From positions 59,974,742 to 60,038,741 of the forward strand of contig JAUPFV010000005.1 of NCBI GenBank assembly GCA_036936605.1: a stretch of 64,000 nucleotides of DNA. Reading direction: 5' to 3'. The position numbers and the translations under genes were made by a program. The notes under the pieces were generated by a model. That model worked only from the letters and a program-made list of their open reading frames with translations. It was not told the DNA's origin and made no database searches. Positions 36,701 through 47,807 of the stretch are shown here, piece by piece (position 1 is the first letter of the stretch; each line of letters starts with the position of its first letter). Origin of the DNA: Limnanthes douglasii subsp. nivea. Its lineage: Eukaryota; Streptophyta; Magnoliopsida; Brassicales; Limnanthaceae.

Positions 36701-38060
36701 TTTGTCCGAATTGCCCCTGTCTGGTTTCTACCGTGAGTGGTGAAAATTTCCGGACTCATCATCATGGACTTGAGTTATCCAAATATAAAGTTAGACTGGT
36801 TGCTAAGGAATTCAAGAAAAATAAAGGTTCTGATTTCAACGAGTTTTTCTCACATGTTATGAAACAAACATCAATAAGGGGTCGAGTATTAATTATTGGT
36901 AGGTTTGATTTTGAGTTAGATAAAATAAATGTTACTACTTCCTTTTTACATGAAGAAGTAGAATATATTATCTAAATGAGTCAGCCTCAAAGTTTTTTAA
37001 ACGGAAATGAAAAATATGTGTGTTTATTAAAGATACCCTTATATGGGTTGAAACAATCACCAATGTAACAAAATAAAAGATTTGATTATTTTATTAGATT
37101 TATAAATTACGTGATGAGTTGTTATAATAAATGTTTTGATTGTAATAAAAAAGTAAATATGGAGAGACATATCCATTTGTTATTGTACTTAGATAACATA
37201 TTGATACCTGGAGTGAACATGAGGAGAATTGAAATGATAAAGACTCAGTTGAAGGGAGAGTTTGTGATAAACAATATAGGAAATACTAGAATTATACTGA
37301 ATATAGAGATCAAAATGAACATATTGAGAGAGTCTATTTTTATCTCAACAAAAATACATACATAAAATTTTCAATAAATTTGGCATATCTAAAGCCAAAG
37401 AGGTTAGAGCTCAGATTGGGGTCTATTTTAAACCAAGTAACACCAAAGCACCAATCGAAGTAAAATATAAGTAGATTATGCAAAATATACTTTATGTTAA
37501 TTTCATTGGAAGCAATATGTATGCAATGATATGCATGAGATATGATCTAGAATACTTTATTAGTATTTAAAGAAAAATCATGTCAAATTAAGGGAAACCT
37601 CATTGGAAAGCCCTCAAACAGCTCATGAGATAAATGAGCGATTCGATTGAATTTGGGTTGTATCATAATCAAAAGTACAAAAATGATGAGATATTGAGGG
37701 ATATGTCAACTCTGATTATGCATGATATCGTGACACAAGGTAGTCAATTTTTTCTTATTTATCTAATGTGCTTGGAGGAGTGGTTAAGTATAAATTATGT
37801 TTTAAAGAAATTATTGCCTTATCATCTATAGAATATGAATACATAATTGGTATTAAATTAATAAATGAAGTCACGTGGTTGAAGTGGTTATTGAATGAGA
37901 TCTTTAGTATAGAGCAAGAATAGTGATAATACCAGTGCTCTTTATTTAATGAGGAATCCCAAGTTCCATGAGAGAATTAAACATGTTTATATCAAGTTGC
38001 ACTTCATTCAAGACGTAGCGGAGAAAAAAAAATATGGTGAAGATTGCAAGTTCTGAAAAT
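33790..38060 (+). pseudogene. Copia gag-pol pseudogene
   Basis: Gag start region KFYLEKFYGKIDCNP (about 33876) matches the usual copia gag opening. RT motifs KYKVRLVAKEF, FDFELDKINVTTSFLHEE and LYGLKQSP occur at 36780-37070. RNase H remnants follow: NFIGSNMYAMICMRYDLEY (about 37498-37556), KPHWKALKQLMR, and NPKFHERIKHVYIKLHFI (about 37958-38012). Integrase is hard to see. Stops and shifts are frequent throughout. The gene is interrupted by a solo LTR of the Tat-2 family. Confidence 0.75.
36399..36761 (-). mobile_element. Solo LTR of the Tat-2 family, with 5-bp TSD
   Basis: 363 bp in reverse orientation relative to the Tat-2 LTRs. Shared parts include the end GGACTCATCA (reverse of TGATGAGTCC), GGTTGGGTATTTATACCC (the LTR TATA region) and the start TGGTGTGG. 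TCATG flanks it on both sides (36394-36398 and 36762-36766). The copia reading frame resumes directly after it. It is much more diverged than the two Tat-2 LTRs are from each other, so it is an older insertion or a sister subfamily. Confidence 0.9.
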
Positions 38061-38089
38061 CTTTCGAATGCTATGATCAAGGTGTGGTC

Positions 38090-38589
38090 GATTTTAAAGA
38101 TCACAAACTGCATGAGACCTGTGAAAATCTGGGAATTAGGTATACAAAATATATTTACAGAGTAGTTAGAACATTAGTGCCATGAATATTGTAGTCACTA
38201 TAAGTCTATGTGGATAATTATTATATTTAGGCTAAAAGTGAATGAGGCATTATAACCAAAACTGTAGTGCCAACATTGTGTAAGCAAACCTTAAAAAATA
38301 TAGATGTTGAATCTCTAAGAGAGAATACTTAATCGAAAATTAGGTGCAGAGACATCTGTTGAACCTAATGTATGAGTTTTCTAAAGACACATGTTATATA
38401 TCTCATGAAGCCGAAAGTGCAAGGTCAATACCTGTTGGACTGAAAGTGCAAGAACATATAACCGAAGGCTACTACATACTCATGAATCATATAGCTTAAA
38501 CTTGTCGGCTTGTTCCACTTCCAAATCTCTTATTGTGATCATTATTGAGTCTTAAATATAAATTTTCTTATTTGGTCGAATCCCCAACA
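38090..38589 (+). repeat. Copia 3' LTR (short form)
   Basis: Matches the outer parts of the 5' LTR and ends CCCCAACA, a canonical copia terminus. Lacks the ~710 bp middle of the 5' LTR. Only short chance frames occur. Confidence 0.65.
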
Positions 38590-38780
38590 TAATCTTATGA
38601 TAATTCCTAAAAGTAAGATTTGAAATGAAAATGTCAAGTAAGCAATATTGGTAGTAGGTTAAAATAGCAATATCTAGCAAATGACAACTTGCTTCTCATT
38701 TGTCCAATAAGGATGATAAAATGTGGACTTTCAACTTCTCATTAGTTATGAAAAGTTACAAATATTTATAAAAAAATGAG
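38590..38780 (+). repeat. Piece 2 of the duplicated 3' flank of DUF1218 copy 1
   Basis: GCAATATTGGTAGTAGG, AGCAAATGACA, CTTCTCA and AAGGATGATAAA occur here in the same order and spacing as in 63090-63245, downstream of copy 2. Directly after the copia 3' LTR, it continues the segment cut at 32550. Confidence 0.75.
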
Positions 38781-39379
38781 TATTTTCATTTGGATATAGT
38801 ATCACATACTTTGTCGATGTATTTGACTATCGTCAATTTTAGTATTATAAAAATAAGTAAATATTAAATGATTAACTTTTGAATAAAATTAAAATCAATG
38901 AGGTAATTGTATAAATACGTGGTATATTCTAGATTCTACGTTGGATTCATAAATAAACAACTTAAGCAAAAATATAAGTTTTTGGACTATTTTGTGAAAA
39001 CTAAATAAATTTGGAGTTAGGGTCTTTATAATGTCAGATTTTTATTAATAAAATGATTTGAATTTTAAATTCAAAGTTCATAACACTATACATAATAAAG
39101 TTTCATAATTTTAAAATGAAGATATGGTTATCGTGTTCTTGAGTGTTAGGTGTACATTCAAAGTGACTAGAGCATAAACTGCTGGTCTTCTTGTTAACTT
39201 TATTATTTGTAAGAAAATAGATGAAGCTTTACTTCTCCTATACCAGACTTGCATGGAGTTAATCACCATTAGGGTTAAATCTTATATATTTTTGAATAAT
39301 GCACCCACTTACCCTAAGTCTCGGCGGACTAACCAAGACTTTAATATTAGGATATTATAAAGTTTTAGTTTAAGTTCTT

Positions 39380-39498
39380 GCTTGGTTTCTCCAACAAGCA
39401 GTGCAGTGAGATCATCTGAAAAAATAATATAGTTAGTGATAGACATAAGACAGAAGGATAAAGACGAGTTCAAATCTCACCAGAAAAGTAAACAAAAT
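39380..39498 (+). pseudogene. Second copia remnant, left part
   Basis: CTCCAACAAGCAGTGCAGTGAGATCAT near 39388 resembles an LTR end followed by the primer-binding region of copia elements. The sequence up to 39498 would continue, after removing Tat-3, into the copia gag remnant at 44406. Weak on its own; support comes from the TSD at the Tat-3 edges. Confidence 0.45.
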
Positions 39499-40044
39499 TG
39501 GCGAGAGATTTTAGTAATAGATTTAAGGGATGGAAAACAAAAGAATAAAATACTAATATCTTATTACTTTTCTTTAGAGGAAAACCTTACCTAGCCCTCG
39601 AATCTCTATTCTATATATAACATTTATCTTAATACATTATTCCACTACCTCTACTTTCTGTTGAGCTTCATCTTGGGTTCAAGCCTGGTTTCTTCGTCAT
39701 GAATACTACTCTTAGTGGCCTTAATTTTCGGTGCCACTATTCAAATCTAGCCGATATACTATACGATCTTCACGCGGGTTCCTTTACGATGCTCACCAGG
39801 GTACCGGTCTGCTATAACACGGGATGTCGGTTCTGTGTGTCGTTGGTCAATGCCTAGCTCTTTTGCTCCATATTTTTGTCATGACCTTGTTCTGCTAAGG
39901 GTACCTCGTATTGTCATCCATGGTTCCGCTTCTCCTAACTTCTTTCGACCTCGACTTCACTTGAAGTAGTTCCCTTCAGTTATTGTCGAAGGTACCTCGG
40001 TTTGGCTGATCGGTATAAGTTAACGGTAGTATTGTACCTTATCA
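39499..40044 (-). repeat. Tat-3 LTR, left (3' LTR in element orientation)
   Basis: Aligns over its length with 43871-44405, for example GAGCTTCATC, GGGTTCAAGCCTGGTTT, TTCACGCGGGTTC and ATTGTCGAAGGTACCTCGG in both. Ends CTTATCA on the plus strand. Substitutions and short indels between the copies show moderate age. Confidence 0.85.
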
Positions 40045-40720
40045 TGGTTCTTTATAGTCCTTGTAAATGGAGTAGTTGTAAAATATACTTCACTAATGGA
40101 AGGATTAAACTTAACACGTCAGTCGAGGTATATGACGTTTTACTTATTACACCATTCCCACATAGTTTGTTTTACGTGCGTTATCATTACTGTCAATCTT
40201 CTTTTGCCACATGTCTCGATTCTGTTTTGTATGCCTGAAAACTTCGTTCTCAATTGTGTGTCTGTAGAAATGACACTTCATATTTCTCTCTTTTATCGAA
40301 GCGGTTTGACCTTCTCACTTCCTCTTAATTTTAGACCCGTAGGTTGGCCCATTGGACCCCCTTCAATTTTCTATATATTAAATTACTATACTCTATATTT
40401 CCTTTTTCTCTTTTATTTTCTTTCGCGTATACTATCTTTAAAGGCGCAAGCTTTCCTTTATTCGAGTTCTTACTAGTTAAATATTTGCGAGCATCAAATC
40501 CCAATCAAAGGTAAATTTTTGTAATGCTTTACTTTTTTGTATTTCTTCCGAAAATGTTATTTAAGTTGTGGTTGTTAGTTAGCCCAACCCTCTGCCTAAA
40601 ACCCATATAATCTTGCATCATAGTTTTCGACTCCTATGACATCAACTTCTCTGTGTACCCAAAAATGAATTGTAGAGGATCCGTGAAGAAGTCTAATACT
40701 ACCAGAACTTTGCTCCACCG

Positions 40721-41771
40721 ATGGACAAGGTGGAAAGCAGAGAGTTTTTAGATAGTTACTTTGACTGTTTCTCACACTTATATACAAACTTGAGCCCGGA
40801 AGGGCTTGATAGGTTTAAATTAATAAATAATTTCCCTGACTCTGTAATTACTAAGATTCCGGAGCTTGGCGAACATCCCTATCATGCTAAAAAGGGTGAA
40901 ATTTTTTTTATATACTACTCTCTTCGAATGAGGGCTTCCATTACCTCTACCCAAATTAATAAAACAGTTTTTTAGATATATCTGTATATGCCTGACACAG
41001 TTGACCGCTAATGGATGACAATTTTTGCTTAGTATTATACTGAGCTTGAGATTATTTGATAAATAAATTCATATATGTGACATGTTTACTAGTATAAATA
41101 TTTATAAGCTTATGAAGAACCCCTTTTACTACATATATATGTGTTGTAAGATTGTCACTTTGTTAAATTCTGGTAAACACTGGAAACACTATATTATTTT
41201 TATTTCTGGAAATTGGGAACACCCTGTTGCCAAACAAAATCTTCAGTTAGAAAGGCAATGAATGAGTACACGTAAGGGTTGGATTAGTTTACCCTTTTAG
41301 AAAATATATATAAAATATATGGTATTACTCATATATGTTATCATTTCCTTTTTGAAGGTGCAGACTCGGGAAAGTATCAAGAGTTGTGGAAGAAAGTAAA
41401 CGGTGACCGGGAAGCAAGTCCTTTTGAACAATTGTATGTTGCTGCGTATACTCAGTGGGAGTTGGAGTATTACCACTTGTTTACCGCATTTAACTTTATC
41501 AGAAGTGGTTTGTGGGCTTTAACGGAGACAAAGATGTCAAAATATGAAGAAGTGATGCTTACCTCCATCAGTGAACCTGTTACCGCGAAAGTTATATGGG
41601 CTATCTTATTGGAGTGGGTGTATGCTGATAACCCGAGAGATTTCGTACTGGATCAGCCACCCAAAAGACCTAAGGATTTGGAATTTGGTGTTGGCGTTGC
41701 TGCTGGGTAAAAGAGAGTCATTGGGGTTAGTGAAAACAATGAGGCAAAGCGTAAAAAGAAGAAAATATTAG
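40721..41771 (+). pseudogene. Antisense gene of Tat-3 (broken, one intron)
   Basis: Exon 1 opens with an ATG at 40721 (MDKVESREFLDSYFD), homologous to the Tat-1 antisense start; LGEHPYHAKKGE matches GEYLYQARED there. A later part encodes IFISGNWEH, as in the other elements. The intron 41272-41357 has donor C|GTAAGG and acceptor TTTTTGAAG, at the same phase and position as in Tat-1 and Tat-2; the Trp codon ten bases before the donor reads TGA. Exon 2 begins GKYQELWKK (Tat-1 has GNYQE) and runs open to 41710. Stops in the exon 1 middle show decay. Confidence 0.7.
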
Positions 41772-41879
41772 TTCGTCATGCCCCTATTACTTATGCGTCT
41801 AACACTACTGGGACTGCCACTACCTCTAAACAACACAATTCTAGTGATTACGTTGTACTATCCTTGTTAGGAAAAGAGA

Positions 41880-43273
41880 GCGAGAGCAGAAAACAAAGCA
41901 GTCCATCGACTAGAGGGACCCCCAACATTTGCTCGCACTTTGTCTTGAAGATAACATTCACCGAGCTACCATTGTCAATCAGTATTCATGTCACCATGAA
42001 TCCAGAAATGTTGGCACTTATCGCCAACACATCTTCGTGAGGTGTGATAATTTCCCTCAAATCATCATCATTGAAGGTCAGATCCGCCACCGGCTCCCTA
42101 AAGTTATGGTATGAAAAGCCCATGACTATGTGAATATAAAGGTCCTTTCTATGGAACTTTTGGGCTGCGAGTTACGTTCTATACAATGTGTCGCCTCCAA
42201 AAATTGTGCATAACCATTTTTGTTTTCCACGGGTGTACCCGATGCCTCTGTCTGTTTCATATTGGGCTCCCCTCCATCTTTGACTGCATTCACTTTCTAC
42301 TTCACAAACTGGATGAGGTCTCCACTGTCGACCAATCTTTCGATTTCCTCCTTCAGTTGCCTGTATTCCTCTTTTGGATGTACATGGTTATTGTGATAAG
42401 CACAAAAGTACCAAGGGGATCACTTGTTTGGGGCTGCTATCATACCCCCCGATGACTGGTATTTATATCTCCCCTTAGTCCTTGTTTAGATAACATGAAT
42501 GTTCTTCGTCATGGGTGTGAATTATCTTGTTGGGTTCTCGTAGTAAGGAGGGGGTGGCCGGCTAGTTTAAGAGGGCAAGATATCCGATCTGGATCCCTCC
42601 TCATAACGTTTATTCTCAATAGAGGTCGGCTTAAACTCTAGACTCTTATATTGATAATTTGGCATGGGGTTCGCCATTTTGGAATTGTCGACTCAAATAA
42701 ATTGATCCGGCCGGGAAAAGATATTACCCATTATTTTGATTGAAAACTTAATGAGGTAAATGAAGAGAAGGTCGTCACGATCCAAACCCGTCTTGAACGT
42801 TCTTATCGCTACTGCTTCAGCGCAAACTGACATGAAGTTCATCTCTCGTACAAAGTGTTGCACATAACTCTTTAGAGTTTCTCCCATTCGCTGATGTAAA
42901 TTCATAATAACATCACCTTCACGCTTGTGCTCCTTATTTCCCACCAATCGATTTCGAAATGCAACCCATAGGCCTTTGAAATCCTTATCGACCCATTTTG
43001 AAGGATGTTGAACCAGTCTAGGGCATTACCTTTGGACGTCATTGAAAACTCTCTATACAACAGCATATCGTCCCGGTTGAATGCCATAATCGTACTCCTA
43101 AATTGTTTGATGCGGTGCTCGAGATCTCTTAAGCCGTCATTCAAATCTATCTTATGTGGGTTGAATTTTCGTGAAAGTTTACCCTCGAAGATACTCTTCA
43201 TAAAAGAGGATTCCTGTAAAACATACGCAACCATAATAGGTCTTAATTGATCATATTCTGAGGCCTCTACCAT
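41880..43273 (-). pseudogene. Tat-3 gag and protease-start pseudogene
   Basis: Capsid frames at 42693-43273 carry DLEHRIKQFRSTIMAFNRDD and EFSMTSKGNALDWFN, the Tat gag pattern. The nucleocapsid knuckle is near 42310-42410 (FCAYHNNHVH on the minus strand). The start of the protease region lies at about 41920-42110, including a decayed version of the Tat-1 HEDMLTINLDIEGF segment. Everything downstream of protease is deleted. Confidence 0.65.
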
Positions 43274-43848
43274 TCCATTTTCTCTAGGTGCGCAGTTGGT
43301 AGACTGATATTCCCGATGAGAATCTGTTGCCCTTTTTTCCTATATTTTTTGCTTTTTCTTTCACCGATGTGTTCGTCCACGTGAGCACAACTCTTGCTTT
43401 TATGTGTGAGGTCATCTCCACCATTCTCTAGTAAGGTATCTTCTTGACTAGGGCCTCATAGGTGGACCTTCTCGCTTAAGAACCGGAGAGTCTCAACAAT
43501 ATGATCAAAATGCAGCCTGACCTCACGGTCTTTGTCCTGCTACCACTGAGCTACTTGTTGTTGTTCACGCTTGATTTTCTCTATTTGGGTTTCCAAGATC
43601 TGCATGCTCGGATCCACCAGTGTTTTCCTCAACATTAACATGGGACTGATCGTCGGTCTAGTTCGTTGTTACATAGACCTCTCACTGGTCAGCTTGATCA
43701 GTCCTATGATGCATCGTCGTTGGGCTGGTTCTCCTGGACCTATTGGTTGCCTTGCTCTCATTGCCCGTGTGGGGCAGCCATATTCTCCCTTTCAGTTCTA
43801 CACCTAGTTAATACCATCACTTACCCATGTACGAGCTTCGCGTAGCGT

Positions 43849-43866
43849 TCCCACAGACGAGGCCAA
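43849..43866 (-). promoter_or_regulatory. Primer-binding site of Tat-3
   Basis: Minus strand TTGGCCTCGTCTGTGGGA, four bases inside the LTR edge at 43871. Related to the sites in Tat-1 and Tat-2. The matching tRNA was not determined. Confidence 0.6.
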
Positions 43867-43870
43867 AATA

Positions 43871-44405
43871 TGGTGAGGGATATGTGTGATAAATTTAATG
43901 GATGGAAAACAAAATAATAAAGTGATAATATCTTATTACTTTTCTCCAGAGGAAAACTTTACATAGTCCTCGGATATCTATCCTATACATGACATTTATC
44001 TTAATAATTCTCTACTTTCTGATGAGCTTCATCATGGGTTCAAGCCTGGTTTTCTCGTCATGAATATTGCTCTTAGTGGCCTTAATATTTTGGGCCACTA
44101 CTCGACTCTAGCCGATGTACCATACAATCTTCACGCGGGTTCATTTACGATGCTAACTGGGATACCAGTATGCTATAACGCGGGATGATGGTTATGGTTG
44201 TCCTCGGTCAACACCTAGCTCATTTGATCCTTTTATTTGTCCTTTTCTTGTTTTGATGAGGCTACCTCGTTCTGTCGTCCCATGGTTCCACTTCTCATAA
44301 CGCCTTCGACTTCGACTTCATTTGTTATAGTATCCTTTAATTATTGTCGAAGGTACCTCGGTCTGGCTGAGGAGTATACGTTAATGGTAGTGTTATACCT
44401 TATCA
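43871..44405 (-). repeat. Tat-3 LTR, right (5' LTR in element orientation)
   Basis: 535 bp pairing with 39499-40044. Starts TGGTGAGGG beside the primer-binding site and ends CTTATCA. AAAAT follows as target duplication. Confidence 0.85.
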
Positions 44406-44790
44406 AAAATTATAAATATGAATTTTATAAAGTTTGACATTGATAAATTCACTAAACAAAATGATTTCAATCTCTAGAGAATCAAAATCATAGCATTCCT
44501 AGTACAAAAAGAATTGTCTGCTCTTATGTATGAGAGAGTTACAAAAGAGGTTGATGCCAAAATGTTGTCCTAAGACCTATAATGCTTTGATCTTGAGTTT
44601 AAGGGATGAGGTACTATGAATATTACTGAGTGTTAGGAAATTTCTTTAGAGAAAACCCTGAGAGAAACACTGAAGATCGATGCATCATTTTGTAAGCTTG
44701 AGAAACTTTGGAGCCGAATATGAGTGATTGTCTCTTTCGTAAAGACTTGGTGATACCAAACAAAGATTTTTATATATTGATTATGGCAAT
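44406..44790 (+). pseudogene. Second copia remnant, gag part
   Basis: Plus strand IKFDIDKFTKQNDFNL, then RIKIIAFLVQKELSALMYE and a stop-ridden continuation, corresponding to the gag opening of the copia at 33850. Interrupted on its left by Tat-3 with TSD AAAAT. No RT or 3' LTR is seen to the right. Confidence 0.6.
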
Positions 44791-44869
44791 GACCTTCGAA
44801 TTGAGTTTTAGATTGAGGTAATCATCAAGTTTATGCTACTTAAGTATTTTATTTCTTTGGATCAACCAC

Positions 44870-45300
44870 CAATGATTCTAGTCGTAAAGCCTTTGACCTT
44901 TGATAAGCCTTCTTTGGCTATATATCGTCCTCTTTTTAGCTTGAGCCCGCTCGCCATTTACAAACTTGATTAACTTCCAATCATTAATAAAGCTATGGAT
45001 TTATTCTTTAAGTTGTTTACAATCTTTTGTACAATTACCAACATCATTATGGAACTTACTCTCATATTGGGGTTTGACAATAAGAAAATACTTTTGGAAT
45101 CTTACAAAGTTCTTAGAAGTTTCATAGATCACAAGTACAGTTTTGGTCAACTCGGTGAAATTTCTATTCTAACTCTACTTGTTTTTTTGCTACTTTGGCC
45201 TCGACCTATAGAGCGCTTTAGCTCAGACCCATAAATATTTGGCTTAGAAGCTAGAAAGATTTGATTCAACTAGACGGATGGTTAAGATATTTGTAATTTT
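44870..45300 (-). pseudogene. Old Tat gag nucleocapsid fragment
   Basis: The minus strand encodes KFHNDVGNCTKDCKQLKE, then KFVNGERAQAKKRT, in the spacing of the C-terminal gag knuckle region of Tat elements (FCQYHNDIGHTIDDC in Tat-2). No LTR was found close by. Function is lost. Confidence 0.45.
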
Positions 45301-47100
45301 TGAACTAAAGTATGTGTCTAATAAGGGATATTACTTGAGATACGAATTGGGTTATAAGGGTGGGTTGGTTGCAGTTCAGCATAAACCTTAAATGCATAGT
45401 CACATCTACCTTAATATATGATTTAACTTGAACTAACATATAATCACAAGTTAAATCATTTTTAAAAATTATGTCCTCAGTTCAGAGACCTGATAAGATA
45501 CCCTCATAATATGAAAAACATGTTATGTCTTCATGACGGTTCTTAAGGACGTTATTTGTTTGGACAAAGCTTCGGTTGTAGTCTCTTAATTTCTTATTCG
45601 GATCTTGCTTGCAATGCATAATGTAATCACCATGACCCATGATTACCTTGATTTTAGTGAGATTATATTTGAATAAAGTCTAACGTGTTTGAAACTTCAG
45701 ATGGTCCTCAAGGGCAGATGTTTAAACCAAGTCAATACATTTCTCTAAATGCCATAGAGAAAGCTCGACAAAACATTCATTCATCACTATTAAGCTAAAC
45801 ATATCATTTATGAATTTCTTAATGTGATGATATGGATCTCCTGATCTATCTTACATTTATTTAATTTATATTGATTAAAATTTAAAGGTAAGTCCTCCAC
45901 TAGAATATTTGAAATCAGAGTAGGTATTTTTAAATTGTACCTTTGATGATAGACTTACTCAGTGGGTACGTTAGTTTGTATTTGCGGCCAAGCTTTTGGT
46001 TGTGCTACGGTGTCCGACCATGGTTAATCAGGAACTTGGACATGAGGCTACGTTGGACTGGGTTTGGGATCATTCTTGTTTAAATGAATCATATGATAAT
46101 TAAGTTTTAGACTTTTACCCATGATATTTCATGTTTTAATTTAAACATATTTAAAATAGAATTACCTTAATAAATATAAACAATTAAATTATATACTTTA
46201 TTTATCAATTTTGACATAGATCTAAAAGTAAATATTAAAAAAACACTTGAATGGTTATTATGGATTGACTAAAGCATTCCATCAAATACTATAAGTGGTT
46301 AAGAAAAATGAATATTTTGTTTTTGAGTCTTTACCATTTTACCTTTTTCACCAAAAACATTTTTTTTACTTTCTTTGCTATTGGGTGTACTTAGCTCTGC
46401 ATGACTCAAACACAAAATTAAGAAACCAAGCATCCAATTCATATACTAAATCCAATTTTTTTTAACAAAATCTTAAAAATGTTTTTTGAATTTTTCCACC
46501 ATATTTGTTTTAGAAAAACTGTTGGATTGAAAATTAACAAACAAAAAACAAATCAATAGAGAAGTTGAAGAAACCCATGACCATGACGAAATTAGAACTT
46601 CAAATGAATTGTCATGTTGTTTGAAACTAGATTTGCGTCAATGGAGTTTCAGTATAGGTTTTCAAATATCTAGTTTTCCTGGAATAACACTAGCGGTGGA
46701 AGTCTCCAACAACGCAAACACTACAAACCTGACAGTTCTAAGGTGTCACACTGGCAGTGAGGGACCACCACTGATGCTACAATGCCTGCGGTGTTAGGTT
46801 CTCTCACCGTTAGTATATTGTAACTATAACGACGGTGGTTAGTCAAACAACCTATATGACCTGTTTTTATACTAACTATTTCTCTAATGTACATGTGTCC
46901 AATTTTAATAGGCCTCTTTTGATTAGGCTATCCTAACATACCTCAGAATGAGCACTAGATCTCCCAAGCATATTATTTAAAGGGATTACGCTATTCATAA
47001 TTTACACGTGTCTAATTTTGATACGCTTATTACGATTATATTATCCACACCGAAGATATCAATAAATATGCACTTCATTCATGTAATCCCATAACCTTGA
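45301..47100. other. Spacer without recognised gene
   Basis: AT-rich up to about 46560. From 46600 to 46850 the composition is more balanced, with CGGTG and CACCG words (GCGGTGTTAGG, CTCACCGTTAG), which may be the left end of the transposon that carries the plant-mobile-domain gene to the right of Tat-2. No coding frame is recognised. Confidence 0.35.
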
Positions 47101-47336
47101 AAACTCATAGACATGGGTAATGCGAATCAGAATGTGCACGAATATGTGGTTCTTCTTAAAGCAGTTGATTTCATGAAACATACAATATCAGAAGAAACAC
47201 CTAGTTTTGTCGACGAATTGTTATGCATAATGTACTTCATGCATGGATAAGAAACGATGTATTCTGGTTGTATGATGCATAGATCACCTAGACGTGAAGA
47301 GGTCGTCGCCAAGTTACATTGTTTAAAAACGGTATC

Positions 47337-47735
47337 TGATGAGTCTGAATTCTGCCTCCTCTCCGGACAAGGACAAATCAGATCAAGCTCACCGGACCGG
47401 ACAGGACACTTCGAACACTCAGCCCATTGAGCTGTTCGAACTATGACAAAATTACTAAAACCTAAACACTTCTTGACTAAGCTACTTGCTCCCCTACTTA
47501 GAAATCATGGGTCTTTAAACATGACCCGGGTCCATTAAACATGACCTAAAAAAGCCCAAATGTAAGGGTATAAATACCCAACCACCTGCATTAACTAAGG
47601 GTAATGAAAATTAACTACAACTAGGCAGCTTAATTATCCCTCTATTCTCTACTCAAAATACTAAATACCTACACAACTTCCACAAAACTCTGAACAAATT
47701 ACCCAACTACCCTCAAGCATAAATTAACCACACCA
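47337..47735 (+). repeat. Tat-2 5' LTR
   Basis: Starts TGATGAGTCTG and ends AACCACACCA. Contains GGGTATAAATACCC (about 47567-47580), a TATA box inside a short palindrome and the likely start of the genomic transcript. Nearly identical to 56333-56733. Confidence 0.95.
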
Positions 47736-47737
47736 AA

Positions 47738-47755
47738 TTGGCGACCACAGCGGGA
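47738..47755 (+). promoter_or_regulatory. Primer-binding site of Tat-2
   Basis: TTGGCGACCACAGCGGGA begins two bases after the LTR end. The TGGCG start fits a tRNA 3' CGCCA end. The exact tRNA is not identified. Confidence 0.65.
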
Positions 47756-47807
47756 AAAGAAGGTGCCTGAATCAAGCATTTGAAACCAGCAAGAAAAGTC
47801 ACTCCGA

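Larger units (their letters stand above)
32551..38589 (+). mobile_element. Decayed Ty1/copia retrotransposon
   Basis: Two related LTRs bracket gag, integrase-region, RT and RNase H remnants in copia order on the plus strand. It splits a flank segment that is continuous next to DUF1218 copy 2, which supports insertion here. It carries a later solo-LTR insertion (36399-36761). No target duplication was recognised, and the left edge is good to about 10 bp. Confidence 0.75.
39499..44405 (-). mobile_element. Tat-3: internally deleted Tat-lineage retrotransposon, TSD AAAAT
   Basis: 4907 bp with two LTRs, gag and protease remnants on the minus strand, and the antisense gene on the plus strand. RT, RNase H and integrase are missing: the antisense gene end (about 41770) is followed within ~120 bp by protease-region sequence. 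AAAAT occurs on both sides (39494-39498 and 44406-44410). The LTR termini TGG..ATCA correspond to TGAT..CCA on the element strand, as in Tat-1 and Tat-2. A large deletion derivative or a non-autonomous form. Confidence 0.85.

Noticed and set aside
46600..46860. Left terminus of a MULE
   Set aside because: CGGTG/CACCG words are present, but no terminal inverted repeat or TSD partner could be matched on the right side of the PMD region.
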